Of a stretch of 52,788 nucleotides of DNA, positions 38,869 through 47,447 are shown piece after piece. A program made the translations under genes and the position numbers. The stretch covers positions 1 to 52,788 of the forward strand of contig JADKBL010000031.1 of assembly GCA_016718875.1 (NCBI GenBank), given 5' to 3'. The notes beneath the pieces were generated by a model. That model did no database searches, was not told the DNA's origin, and was given only the letters and a program-made list of their open reading frames with translations. Source of the DNA: Bacteroidota bacterium (GTDB lineage Bacteria; Bacteroidota; Bacteroidia; Bacteroidales; VadinHA17). The number at the start of each line of letters is the position of its first letter. Positions within the stretch are counted from its first letter, which is position 1.

Positions 38869-40362
38869 TTATTTATCCAATGTCATTACCGGCGAAACAG
38901 CCTGTTTTTTTTCAAAATCGTAAAGTGTCTGAATTTTAAGATTGAGGAGTTCGAGTTTATAGGATATCAGCGAATTGGTATATGAGAGCTGTTTTTCCGA
39001 CAACTGGTTCTGAAAAATATTAAGGTCCATTCCTGTAAGGTCACCGTTTTTGTATTTTTCAAGATTAAGGTCATAAGTGAGCTGTGCATTTGTAACGGAT
39101 TGCCTTGCTATTACAATCTGATTCTGAAGATTAATGAGGTTCCGGTAAATTTTCCTTATCCCAAGAACGATATTGTTCTGTTCCTCCTCAGCTGATACAT
39201 TTGCCGATTCAATAGACGCTTCACTGGCTTTTATCCTTGCTTTTCTTTCTCCCCAGTCCCAAAGCGGAATTGAAAGCGATAATGCCACACTCTCATTGTC
39301 GGTTGGATTGTCATATAATCCCTTTACATTCTTATTATCGCCGAAAAGCCCGAATGTAACACCCAGGTTTCCTTTAAATTCATTGAGAGACTTGGTCTGA
39401 ATGAGGTCAAATTGTGAAATTTCAATATCAATTTCCCTTTGCCGCAGTTCCATTCTGTTAGCAAGTCCCTGGTCAATGGCAAAGGCAATATCGACCTGCA
39501 CAGTGTCAACGGCAATATTAGGTAGTACAATAATTTCGTCGTAGATACTTACACCAATCATTAGTTTGAAATCATCCTTGGCGTTTTCAAGTGAAACAAG
39601 GGCATTTTCATAATCCGATTTAGTCGTTGCAAGGTTAAGCTCAGCCTGGAACATCTCTTCACGGGCTGAAATACCGGCATCCACTTTGTTCTTTGAAACC
39701 GCATAACTTTGCTGCATATTCTCGTATGCCTGTTTTGCGATATCAAGGCTCTGCTGCTGCTGGTAAACATAGTAAAAAGCCTGTGCAACCTGACGCTCAA
39801 GACCCAGAAGCTGTATTGCATAATTAAGCTGGGCATTTTCAAGGGCCAGCTCCAGTTCCTTCAGGGTAAGCTTTGTCCTGTTATAGGTAAAAAGCGGCTG
39901 GTCGAGGCTGATCGACAGGTTGTTATTGAATCCCTTTGTTGTGGTGCCTGAATACTCACTGTATGAATCTGTATAACCGAATTTGTTTGAAAGAGAGATC
40001 CTTGCATCTGTCAGTTTAATCGGCTGCATAACTGAAAAAGTACCAAAACTCTCAGTTGCATTATATGTGTTATAATCAGATATCAGGTTATTAAATTCTC
40101 TGCTCTGGGTATAGTTCAGGGGATTCAGAGTAAGTGCAAACTGTGATTTCAGAGCTGCATTCTGTGCATTCAGATTCTCCTGGTTCCTGATAAGATTAAG
40201 TCTTGTTTTCTTCATGGAAGGACTGTTCACCTCGGCAGTTGTTAAGGACTGCTCTAAGGTCATTCCCTGCTGAGATGAACCTGATAAACAATGTACAGGC
40301 AGCAATGTGATGAAAATAAATTTCAGACTGATTATCCTCACAATGTATTTCATATTGATCAT
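38869..40362 (-). CDS. TolC-family outer-membrane efflux protein
   Basis: This 497-residue protein has a signal peptide (after the second Met of MINMKYIVRI, with a hydrophobic stretch to about residue 28) and two OEP repeats dominated by long helices rich in Gln, Asn, Leu and Ala (AQAFYYVYQQQQSLDIAKQAY and RKIYRNLINLQNQIVIARQSV). These form the trimeric periplasmic tunnel of TolC. It provides the outer-membrane exit for the operon's pumps. A 78-bp gap with a G-rich tandem repeat separates it from the upstream permease gene. Confidence 0.93.
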   Translation of the reverse strand: MINMKYIVRIISLKFIFITLLPVHCLSGSSQQGMTLEQSLTTAEVNSPSMKKTRLNLIRNQENLNAQNAALKSQFALTLNPLNYTQSREFNNLISDYNTYNATESFGTFSVMQPIKLTDARISLSNKFGYTDSYSEYSGTTTKGFNNNLSISLDQPLFTYNRTKLTLKELELALENAQLNYAIQLLGLERQVAQAFYYVYQQQQSLDIAKQAYENMQQSYAVSKNKVDAGISAREEMFQAELNLATTKSDYENALVSLENAKDDFKLMIGVSIYDEIIVLPNIAVDTVQVDIAFAIDQGLANRMELRQREIDIEISQFDLIQTKSLNEFKGNLGVTFGLFGDNKNVKGLYDNPTDNESVALSLSIPLWDWGERKARIKASEASIESANVSAEEEQNNIVLGIRKIYRNLINLQNQIVIARQSVTNAQLTYDLNLEKYKNGDLTGMDLNIFQNQLSEKQLSYTNSLISYKLELLNLKIQTLYDFEKKQAVSPVMTLDK

Positions 40363-40395
40363 ATTAATTCTTTCTTCATTTATTTATTCTCCTAA

Positions 40396-40440
40396 TCTCC
40401 CCCTCACCCAGTCTCCCCCTCACCCAGTCTCCCCCTCACC
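40396..40440. repeat. 16-bp tandem repeat, G-rich on the transcribed minus strand
   Basis: The unit TCTCCCCCTCACCCAG occurs 2.8 times (40396, 40412, 40428). On the minus strand, which is the sense of the operon, this gives alternating GGGGG and GGG tracts, five in all, separated by three to five bases, which could fold as a G-quadruplex in the mRNA between the permease stop (40441) and the TolC start (40362). Confidence 0.8.
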
Positions 40441-43400
40441 TTACTCCACCCTTACCCATTTCACAGCATCCCCGATAACAAGTCTTCCTGAAGACTGATC
40501 TGACAACACAACCTTAGCAGTATCCTTTGAGAGGTAAAATCTTCCGATATTGTTCCATTCTGGTTCGGCATTTTCATAATCAAAAGTTATTTCCTCAATA
40601 CCATCATCGTGATAAACCTTGTAATGGAAATCCTTAAACCGGCTTTCCTCCTGTTCTCCTTCGGGCACAACCGGCGCTCCGGGTCCTCCTCCTCTGTCAG
40701 TTCTAATACGCCTCCTGTCATTGCTTTTGCCAACATAACAGTAAATATCATAGTATCCGGGTACATTTATCTTTGCAGTCCATGTAATTGGCCTGTCTCC
40801 CGATCCGGCTCTTTTATAAACTGCCGACCTTACATATTTCCCATAATAGGAGGTCTGGACAACAGGCTGCCAGTATTCCGGTATATTCCACTGGCCTACC
40901 TGCATATAAGTTTTGCTTCTTCTGTTTGTGATTCCGAATAGCCTTTTTAACGGAGCTTCAATAGTTTCAATTCCTGAGCTGAAACCCGGATCTTCATTAT
41001 CAACAATTATATCTCCTGAGTCATTCGTATCAGATGAGGAGACTATTTTTTCAGCAGAACTGACATTATTCTGATTCCTTCGTGTCCTGATTATATCACC
41101 TACAGGCATGTTTATTTCTCCGGGTATATTTCTGGAAAACAGGGTATTAATAATGACGGCCCTTGGCTGTCTGTCGGTTATGAGCGTGATTATTTTTGAC
41201 TCCAATGGTTCAAGGAGAACAATTTTTTCAATATCAGATGCTTCCATGCCTCTGCCCTGCATGAATGCCTGCCCTGAGCCGGGGCCTTCCGGTGAAAACC
41301 CGGCTGCTCCGGGTCTGCCCTGCCTTCCGGAACCTCCCGGACCTTCTCCCCTGAAAGATATATTGAATACACCGGGAACCGCTTCCGGATTTGAAGCAAA
41401 AAAGGTGACCTGGTAACGGGATCTTTCATCAACTACAATTTCGTTTACTTTCAGTCCCGAAAACATGAATCCGGGTTGCTGCCTGCCATTGAACCACTTA
41501 TCGAGATAGGGATAAAAATCAAAACCGAATCTTTCTTTTAAATCGTTTCTGAATTTCATGATATCAACACTCCTGAACTCATTATCCTCACAATATTTTC
41601 TGAACCATTTATTGAAATCTTCAATTCCGGCTTCAGATCTCAGGAGGTTAAAAAGCCAGTCACCCTTTACTCCGAGTACAACCCTAATTGTATCACCTTT
41701 GGGATTTTCGGCCAGAAGTTCACTGAAACTCTTTGTCCTTAAAATAAGATTAGCTTTGTCGATCTCTGAGAGGGATCCAAACATTGACAAATATCCGGTT
41801 CTGGGGCCCTGCTGGAGCAAATGCTGAAGATGTGATTCAAATACTGCATTTATTACCGGGAATTCAGAAGAATAGAAATTGTTCCGGTAAAAATAGAAGC
41901 TTGGTCCCAATCGATACCTGGAAGGCTCGGTATATATATCTTCTGATCGATTGTCCCTGGCAAATATTGTGTTGGTACCGCTGATAAAATTCTCTCTCAT
42001 GAAATCATTAAAGAGTCTTATTTTCAACTCCTTATCTGTTATTACCTGGTTGTTCCTTGCCATCCTTTTTTTCTGGCTTTTGAACCGTGTGCCAAAACCG
42101 GCATTTTCAAGTGTGGACAATTTTTCAGGAACGAGTATAATTGATGGCTGAACTTCTGATCTGGTTTGGGTGCTTTGTCTGGAATAAGAATAGAACTGCA
42201 CAGGGACTTCAACAAGGCTTAGTGTTTTAAAGGGATACCTTGAGGAAAATGAAGTTTCAAGATCTCTCATGATACCCGAAACAAGATTCGGAAGAGTGTC
42301 CTTTAATTCAGTAAGGTCCTTTTTGTAATAGTCATTTCCGGCAATGTAGTTTACTATATATGTTACGGAGTCTACTTTAAGAGTATCCGACCGGTATTTG
42401 CCAATGGCTATTGTCAGACCTGTAAGCGGGCTTTCCGGAGTAAATGTAAAACCATCAGAATCAGATATTCTTTTACCCTGCGAAACAGCAACCAGTCCTT
42501 TGGCAGACCTTACTCTCAGAGTATACTTAGTAAAATCGATTTTGATCCTTGCAGGATTTGACGGATAATAATTAAGGGAAGCCACAGGATACCAGTGTGT
42601 TTCAGGAGTTAGAAGAAGATAATTACCGGTAAGGAAGAATTGTCTCTTGCTCACATTCAGCATTGCAATCCTGTTAATATTATCCTTCAGGTTATTACTG
42701 ATATCCGGCACGCAATAGGCTTCATTTATTTTGCCTGAGTATTCTATTTTAAGACTGTCATAACTACCTGGAAGAAGAACGGATAATGGCCGGATTTCAA
42801 TTATATGGTTATTAATTTTGAATTCGAGATCCATTCCCTGCGCTGTTATTTTATTAACAATAAGAGATGGATTCAGCGAGAAAAGATAAGAATTGAGAGG
42901 TTCACTATTATTGTTGATGATTTTAAGATATGCCCCGGCTTCTACTGACTCGCCTTTATGTATCAGATCAATTGAAGCTTCAGTAACAACGGGGAAATTC
43001 CGGTTTTCGAAAAGTCTGTTTGTTTCAGTTACTCTTTTCCTGGTTTCAGAATTGCCGATAAGTGTTGAATATGTCCTGAATCCGCAAAATGCTGCCCCTG
43101 CTATTGAGATAAACAGTAATGCAACAGCTATTGAGGTGTGAACTTTTGATTGAGGTAATCTTTTAAATATCAGTACGGTGCTCATTACCAGAGCGATGCC
43201 TGAAAAGAAAAAGAGAAGCCTCTGGAAAATGATAGCTCCTGCATTGTCGAATCCGATGACTCCCGATTTATAAACAGGAAGGCCAAAGGCCATATAATCA
43301 AAAACTGATCCTGCCCTGTACCACAGCCAGAACATGTCAAGAGCTGCGATGCCAAGAAGAACCAGAAAAGTAATGGCCTGGTTCTTAATCACAGACATAA

Positions 43401-43902
43401 GGAGAAAGGCCAGCCCAAGACTGAAAACTATGGTAGGAATTGTAAATATGAGTAAATATTCAAAATAGGAAAGTATGTCTATCGACATATTCTTTGATAT
43501 GATATTCATTAAGAGCCCGATACAAAGGATAATTATATCAAGTCCCAGGAACAGTCTTATGATTCCCCAGGTCTTTCCCATGACATATTCAAAATTAGAC
43601 ATTGACCTGGTGTAAAGAACCTCATTGGTGTCGAGCTTCTTGTCTCTTCTCAGGAAATCGGCTGCCAGGAAAATAACAACAATAGCCTGCCCGATATTAA
43701 GCAGATAAAGATTAATAAGAGGGATTGTGGATGGAATTGACATTAATTCCCAGGGCTGGTCACCGACAGGGGAGAACAGCCCGATATTCATGAAAGTAAA
43801 TATGAACAGGGCACCCACGGCGAAAAGCCTGAAAAACCAGCTTCGCCTGAGGATCACCGCCTCATACTTTGCTACAGTACCTGCATTGTGCAGAAATGAC
43901 AT
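40441..43902 (-). CDS. ABC-2 permease fused to an M1-peptidase-like ectodomain and a golvesin-like C-terminal domain
   Basis: This 1153-residue protein has three parts. Residues 1-280 form an ABC-2 permease with about seven helices. Residues about 295-820 resemble the beta and catalytic-like domains of M1 aminopeptidases (ETHWYPVASLNYYP; RYPFKTLSLVEVPVQF), but no HExxH zinc motif is present, so it is probably not a peptidase. A Gly/Pro-rich segment (about 850-885) follows, and residues about 1000-1153 look like a golvesin/Xly-type beta domain (VPGYYDIYCYV ... WNNIGRFYLSKDTAKVVLSD ... GDAVKWVRVE). Seven helices would place the large part outside the inner membrane. It lies 12 bp after the ABC ATPase gene that should energise it. 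The substrate is unknown. Confidence 0.88.
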   Translation of the reverse strand: MSFLHNAGTVAKYEAVILRRSWFFRLFAVGALFIFTFMNIGLFSPVGDQPWELMSIPSTIPLINLYLLNIGQAIVVIFLAADFLRRDKKLDTNEVLYTRSMSNFEYVMGKTWGIIRLFLGLDIIILCIGLLMNIISKNMSIDILSYFEYLLIFTIPTIVFSLGLAFLLMSVIKNQAITFLVLLGIAALDMFWLWYRAGSVFDYMAFGLPVYKSGVIGFDNAGAIIFQRLLFFFSGIALVMSTVLIFKRLPQSKVHTSIAVALLFISIAGAAFCGFRTYSTLIGNSETRKRVTETNRLFENRNFPVVTEASIDLIHKGESVEAGAYLKIINNNSEPLNSYLFSLNPSLIVNKITAQGMDLEFKINNHIIEIRPLSVLLPGSYDSLKIEYSGKINEAYCVPDISNNLKDNINRIAMLNVSKRQFFLTGNYLLLTPETHWYPVASLNYYPSNPARIKIDFTKYTLRVRSAKGLVAVSQGKRISDSDGFTFTPESPLTGLTIAIGKYRSDTLKVDSVTYIVNYIAGNDYYKKDLTELKDTLPNLVSGIMRDLETSFSSRYPFKTLSLVEVPVQFYSYSRQSTQTRSEVQPSIILVPEKLSTLENAGFGTRFKSQKKRMARNNQVITDKELKIRLFNDFMRENFISGTNTIFARDNRSEDIYTEPSRYRLGPSFYFYRNNFYSSEFPVINAVFESHLQHLLQQGPRTGYLSMFGSLSEIDKANLILRTKSFSELLAENPKGDTIRVVLGVKGDWLFNLLRSEAGIEDFNKWFRKYCEDNEFRSVDIMKFRNDLKERFGFDFYPYLDKWFNGRQQPGFMFSGLKVNEIVVDERSRYQVTFFASNPEAVPGVFNISFRGEGPGGSGRQGRPGAAGFSPEGPGSGQAFMQGRGMEASDIEKIVLLEPLESKIITLITDRQPRAVIINTLFSRNIPGEINMPVGDIIRTRRNQNNVSSAEKIVSSSDTNDSGDIIVDNEDPGFSSGIETIEAPLKRLFGITNRRSKTYMQVGQWNIPEYWQPVVQTSYYGKYVRSAVYKRAGSGDRPITWTAKINVPGYYDIYCYVGKSNDRRRIRTDRGGGPGAPVVPEGEQEESRFKDFHYKVYHDDGIEEITFDYENAEPEWNNIGRFYLSKDTAKVVLSDQSSGRLVIGDAVKWVRVE

Positions 43903-43914
43903 TTTATTAATCAG

Positions 43915-44808
43915 TTAATCAATTATATATGCCTGGAGCTTATGCTCCATATAATAAACATATGCATCTTCAATATTAGGAATTACGGCAGTTGCCCTGA
44001 ACTCCGGAGTTTCATCTGAAACGATCTGTACCTCCCATCCATTTTCAACAGGAACAGTTGAGATTACATTGTATTTTTCCTTTACAATATCATATTCATG
44101 CGGACTAAGATTCATTCTGAAGACATGCCCCTCTGCCTGTTTTACAAGATTCTCCGGAGAACCATTGAAGACAAGATCTCCCTTGTTGAGCAGTGCCATA
44201 CCATGACAGGTTGAAGAGATATCGCCTACGATATGTGTGGAAAGGATAATAATCACATCATTTCTGCTGAGCTGGGAAAGAATGTTCCTGAATCTTATTC
44301 TTTCATCCGGATCAAGTCCGGTAGTAGGTTCATCAACTACAATTATTCTTGGATTTCCGATCAGAGCCTGGGCAATTCCCAGTCTTCTTTTCATACCGCC
44401 TGACAGCTTGTTTGCCTTTCTGTCGCGGACTTCAAGAAGACCAACCTGGTCGAGCAGCCTGTCGACTTCTGCAATTCTCTCCTTCCTGTTTTTCATTCCG
44501 GCCAGGGAACCTGAGTAGTCGAGAAATTCCCAGGTTTTAAGGGCTGTAAAGAACCTGAAATCCTGCGGCAGATAGCCCAGAATGCCACGGAGTTTTTCAC
44601 GATGCTTCTGAATATCAAGTCCATCCACAAGTACAACCCCTGATGTTGGCTTCATCAGAGTGACAATGATTCTCATCAGGCTCGATTTGCCTGCTCCATT
44701 GGGACCAAGAAGACCAAACATTCCTGTTCCAAGTTCAAGATTTATGTCTTTAAGAGCGTGGTTCCCGTTAGGGTATATCTGATTAAGACCACATATTTCA
44801 ATTTTCAT
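43915..44808 (-). CDS. ABC transporter ATPase, first gene of the RND/ABC operon
   Basis: This 297-residue ATPase of the ABC-2 export group has the A-loop Tyr12, Walker A GPNGAGKS (35-42), signature LSGGMKRR (135-142), Walker B VVDEPTTGLDP with Glu160, and switch His192. The C-terminal 80 residues form a regulatory tail ending NIEDAYVYYMEHK. The same tail plan (EGHVxxL ... EDAY) ends the RND-ABC fusion, so the two ATPases are paralogues within one operon. It probably drives the permease encoded 12 bp downstream. The gene is preceded by a 210-bp divergent intergenic region with palindromes. Confidence 0.94.
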   Translation of the reverse strand: MKIEICGLNQIYPNGNHALKDINLELGTGMFGLLGPNGAGKSSLMRIIVTLMKPTSGVVLVDGLDIQKHREKLRGILGYLPQDFRFFTALKTWEFLDYSGSLAGMKNRKERIAEVDRLLDQVGLLEVRDRKANKLSGGMKRRLGIAQALIGNPRIIVVDEPTTGLDPDERIRFRNILSQLSRNDVIIILSTHIVGDISSTCHGMALLNKGDLVFNGSPENLVKQAEGHVFRMNLSPHEYDIVKEKYNVISTVPVENGWEVQIVSDETPEFRATAVIPNIEDAYVYYMEHKLQAYIID

Positions 44809-44825
44809 AAAAAACTATAAATCGT

Positions 44826-44842
44826 GTGAAAATTTCTTTCAC
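44826..44842. promoter_or_regulatory. Candidate operator, 17-bp palindrome before the ABC ATPase gene
   Basis: GTGAAA and TTTCAC form inverted half-sites separated by five bases, 18 bp upstream of the ATG at 44808. The size and symmetry suit a dimeric regulator. No regulator gene is present next to the operon, so this is only a candidate. Confidence 0.35.
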
Positions 44843-44883
44843 TTTATTAGACGTTATAAAGACGGCAAATATTTCAAATGTGA

Positions 44884-44915
44884 CAGAGAAAATCTGATTT
44901 TCAGGAAATTTTCTG
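44884..44915. promoter_or_regulatory. Overlapping GAAAAT/ATTTTC palindromes in the divergent intergenic region
   Basis: GAAAAT (44888-44893), ATTTTC (44897-44902) and GAAATTTTC (44905-44913) form overlapping inverted repeats midway between the RND/ABC operon and the HD-domain gene. A minus-strand TAATTTTG (44932-44925) just upstream could be the -7 box of the operon, although no good -33 element is seen. Confidence 0.3.
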
Positions 44916-44972
44916 ATCATCAATCAAAATTAAGTAAGTTACATGAAAGAAAATGATAGTGTTAGCCGTTTA

Positions 44973-45001
44973 TTGCATAATAAAAGTAATTCATATTTTT
45001 G
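44973..45001 (+). promoter_or_regulatory. Promoter of the HD-domain gene (TTG-N18-TATTTTTG)
   Basis: TTG at 44973-44975 and TATTTTTG at 44994-45001 are 18 bases apart, ending 18 bp before the GTG start at 45020. The short leader and good boxes make this a likely promoter for the HD-lpxD unit. Confidence 0.55.
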
Positions 45002-45019
45002 TAGCCTAAATATCAGTCG

Positions 45020-46273
45020 GTGGCCTATCAGACAAATAAAAGAAAGATTATTAATGACCCGGTTTATGGATTCATAAGTATTCCGGGTGAATTAATCTTT
45101 GATATAATTGAGCATCCATGGTTTCAGAGGCTCAGGAATATTAAGCAGCTGGGTCTTACAAGCTTTGTCTACCCGGGTGCAAATCACAGCCGTTTTCAGC
45201 ATGCAATAGGAGCTTTTCATCTTATGGAAATGGCAATAAGCACACTCAGAAGTAAGGGTGTTGATATCTCACATGAGGAGGAGGAAGCGACATATCTGGC
45301 AATTCTGTTGCACGATATCGGTCACGGTCCTTTTTCCCATGCACTCGAAAATTCAATTATTGAGGGAATTACCCATGAGGATATATCACTTCTCCTTATG
45401 AAGAAGCTGGATGAACAGTTTCCGGGTAAGCTTAGTCTGGCAATTGAAATATTTCTGGGCAGATATCAGAGAGAATTCCTACATGAGCTGATTTCAGGCC
45501 AGATGGACATGGACAGGTTAGACTATCTCAGACGCGACAGTTTTTTTACCGGAGTAATTGAGGGATCGGTTGGTTCTGAGAGGATAATCAGAATGCTGAA
45601 TGTTGCAGATGAACACCTCGTTGTTGATGAAAAGGGAATATATTCACTTGAAAATTTTCTTATAGCAAGGAGGTTAATGTACTGGCAGGTTTATATGCAT
45701 AAGACAGTTCTTTCATCTGAAAGCCTGCTTGTAAAACTGCTTAAAAGAGCAAGGGAACTTGCTTCTTCAGGAACAGATCTCTACACTACTCCGGCACTCA
45801 AATTCTTTCTGAAGAATAAATTTGAGAATAATGATCTATGGCGTGAAAGGATGTTTACTCCCGGGATTATAGCAGCAAATTTTGTACGTCTTGATGATAC
45901 CGATATTCTGGCTTCCGCTAAATACTGGACCGATCATTCAGACAAGGTTCTGTCCGACCTGGCCGGCCGTCTGATAAACAGAAATCTTTTTGCCATTGAA
46001 CTTCAGAATGATCCATTCCCTGAGGAAAAACTAACCGGCCTTAAAAAAATGGCAGGAGATTTGATGAAAATAAGCCCGGAGCATCTGGATTATTATGTAT
46101 ACGCAGGAACAATCTCCAACCTCGCATACACTCCTGATGCACCTGAGGTTAAAATATTGCTTAAAAACGGAAAGACTGATGTCATATCATCTGTTTCAGA
46201 TATGTTTGATCAGAGATTTATATCAGAAAGAGTTACGAAATATTTTATTTGTTATCCGAAAGAGTGCAGGTAA
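45020..46273 (+). CDS. HD-domain phosphohydrolase (dGTPase/SAMHD1-like)
   Basis: This 417-residue cytosolic protein starts with GTG at 45020. The HD metal site is visible: His61 in RFQHAIG, His98-Asp99 in LLHDIGHGPFSHALE, and Asp in MDMDRLDYLRRD. The overall match is to the dGTP triphosphohydrolase-like HD family (HPWFQRLRNIKQLG, YPGANHSRFQH), which hydrolyses nucleotide triphosphates, although many members lack known activity. It sits 15 bp before lpxD; this HD gene commonly leads the lpx cluster in Bacteroidetes. Its true substrate is unknown. Confidence 0.88.
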   Translation: MAYQTNKRKIINDPVYGFISIPGELIFDIIEHPWFQRLRNIKQLGLTSFVYPGANHSRFQHAIGAFHLMEMAISTLRSKGVDISHEEEEATYLAILLHDIGHGPFSHALENSIIEGITHEDISLLLMKKLDEQFPGKLSLAIEIFLGRYQREFLHELISGQMDMDRLDYLRRDSFFTGVIEGSVGSERIIRMLNVADEHLVVDEKGIYSLENFLIARRLMYWQVYMHKTVLSSESLLVKLLKRARELASSGTDLYTTPALKFFLKNKFENNDLWRERMFTPGIIAANFVRLDDTDILASAKYWTDHSDKVLSDLAGRLINRNLFAIELQNDPFPEEKLTGLKKMAGDLMKISPEHLDYYVYAGTISNLAYTPDAPEVKILLKNGKTDVISSVSDMFDQRFISERVTKYFICYPKECR

Positions 46274-46288
46274 TTTAAAATCATAGTC

Positions 46289-47326
46289 ATGGAATTTACA
46301 GCATCAGCAATTGCAGGTTTTCTGAAGGGTGAGATTGAAGGTAATCCCGAAGTAAAAGTCAATACCATTGCCAAGATTGAAGAGGGTCATGAAGGGGCAC
46401 TCTCTTTCCTTGCGAATCCGAAATATGAGCACTACATCTATTCAACCGATTCATCCATTGTGCTTGTAAATAAATCTTTTGTGCCATCAGGCGGGATCAG
46501 GGCTACATTGATCAGGGTTGAAAATGCCTACGAATCTTTTGCGTCGCTTCTAAGGCTTGTAGACCAGGCCCGGCCCAGAAAAAAGGGTATTCATCCCACC
46601 GCAGTAATTGAACCATCAGCAAAAGTAGGATCTGATGTTTATATTGGTCCATATGCCTATGTAGGAGATAACTGTCAGATCGGCGACGGATGTTCCCTCT
46701 ATCCTCATGTTTATATAGGAGACAATACAAATGTGGGAGGCAGAAGTATTCTCTATCCGGGAGTAAAAGTGTATCACGAATGTATCCTTGGTGAAGGATG
46801 TATCATTCATGCAGGCTCGGTAATAGGCAGTGATGGTTTTGGTTTTGCACCACAATCGGAGAATGAATATATGAAGATCCCTCAGCTTGGGAATGTAATC
46901 CTTGAGGATAATGTTGAAATAGGAGCAAATGTTACAATTGACAGGGCTACAATGGGATCGACAATCATCAGAAAAGGAGTTAAACTTGACAATCTGATCC
47001 AGATAGGACACAATGTTGAAGTCGGAGAGAATACTGTTATGGCAGCACAGTCAGGTATTGCAGGGTCAACCAAAATAGGTAAAAACTGCATGTTCGGGGG
47101 CCAGGTAGGAATTGCAGGGCACATAAAGATCGCAAACGGAACTAAAATAGGTGCACAGGCAGGCATCCTTAGTGTAATAAAGGAAGAAAATACTGCTATA
47201 ATTGGTTCTCCGGCAATTGATGTAAGACAGTTCATGAAATCATCTGTTCTGTTTAAGCGCCTGCCCGACATGAAGACAAAACTAGATACTCTTGAAAAAG
47301 AGGTTGAGGCGCTGAAAAAGAGATAG
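46289..47326 (+). CDS. lpxD: UDP-3-O-(3-hydroxyacyl)glucosamine N-acyltransferase
   Basis: LpxD adds the second acyl chain to UDP-glucosamine in lipid A synthesis. The 345-residue protein has the N-terminal uridine-binding domain (1-100; SFLANPKYEHY), a left-handed beta-helix of hexapeptide repeats (about 105-315) with the catalytic His region (SDGFGFAPQ ... IQIGHNVEVG), and a C-terminal helix. Length is normal. It is followed by lpxC-fabZ and lpxA. Confidence 0.96.
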   Translation: MEFTASAIAGFLKGEIEGNPEVKVNTIAKIEEGHEGALSFLANPKYEHYIYSTDSSIVLVNKSFVPSGGIRATLIRVENAYESFASLLRLVDQARPRKKGIHPTAVIEPSAKVGSDVYIGPYAYVGDNCQIGDGCSLYPHVYIGDNTNVGGRSILYPGVKVYHECILGEGCIIHAGSVIGSDGFGFAPQSENEYMKIPQLGNVILEDNVEIGANVTIDRATMGSTIIRKGVKLDNLIQIGHNVEVGENTVMAAQSGIAGSTKIGKNCMFGGQVGIAGHIKIANGTKIGAQAGILSVIKEENTAIIGSPAIDVRQFMKSSVLFKRLPDMKTKLDTLEKEVEALKKR

Positions 47327-47447
47327 TTCAATTCCCATTCGGTACCGAAAATGCTGTTTTCAATATAGTTATAGGCTATTTATATGGATAGTTCGATTTT
47401 TTTTTACTTTTTTTGTACCCTAAATCTTGAATCAATAAACAATACAC

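Noticed and set aside
40396..40440. CRISPR-like array
   Set aside because: The 16-bp units are head-to-tail without spacers and no cas genes are present; this is a simple tandem repeat.
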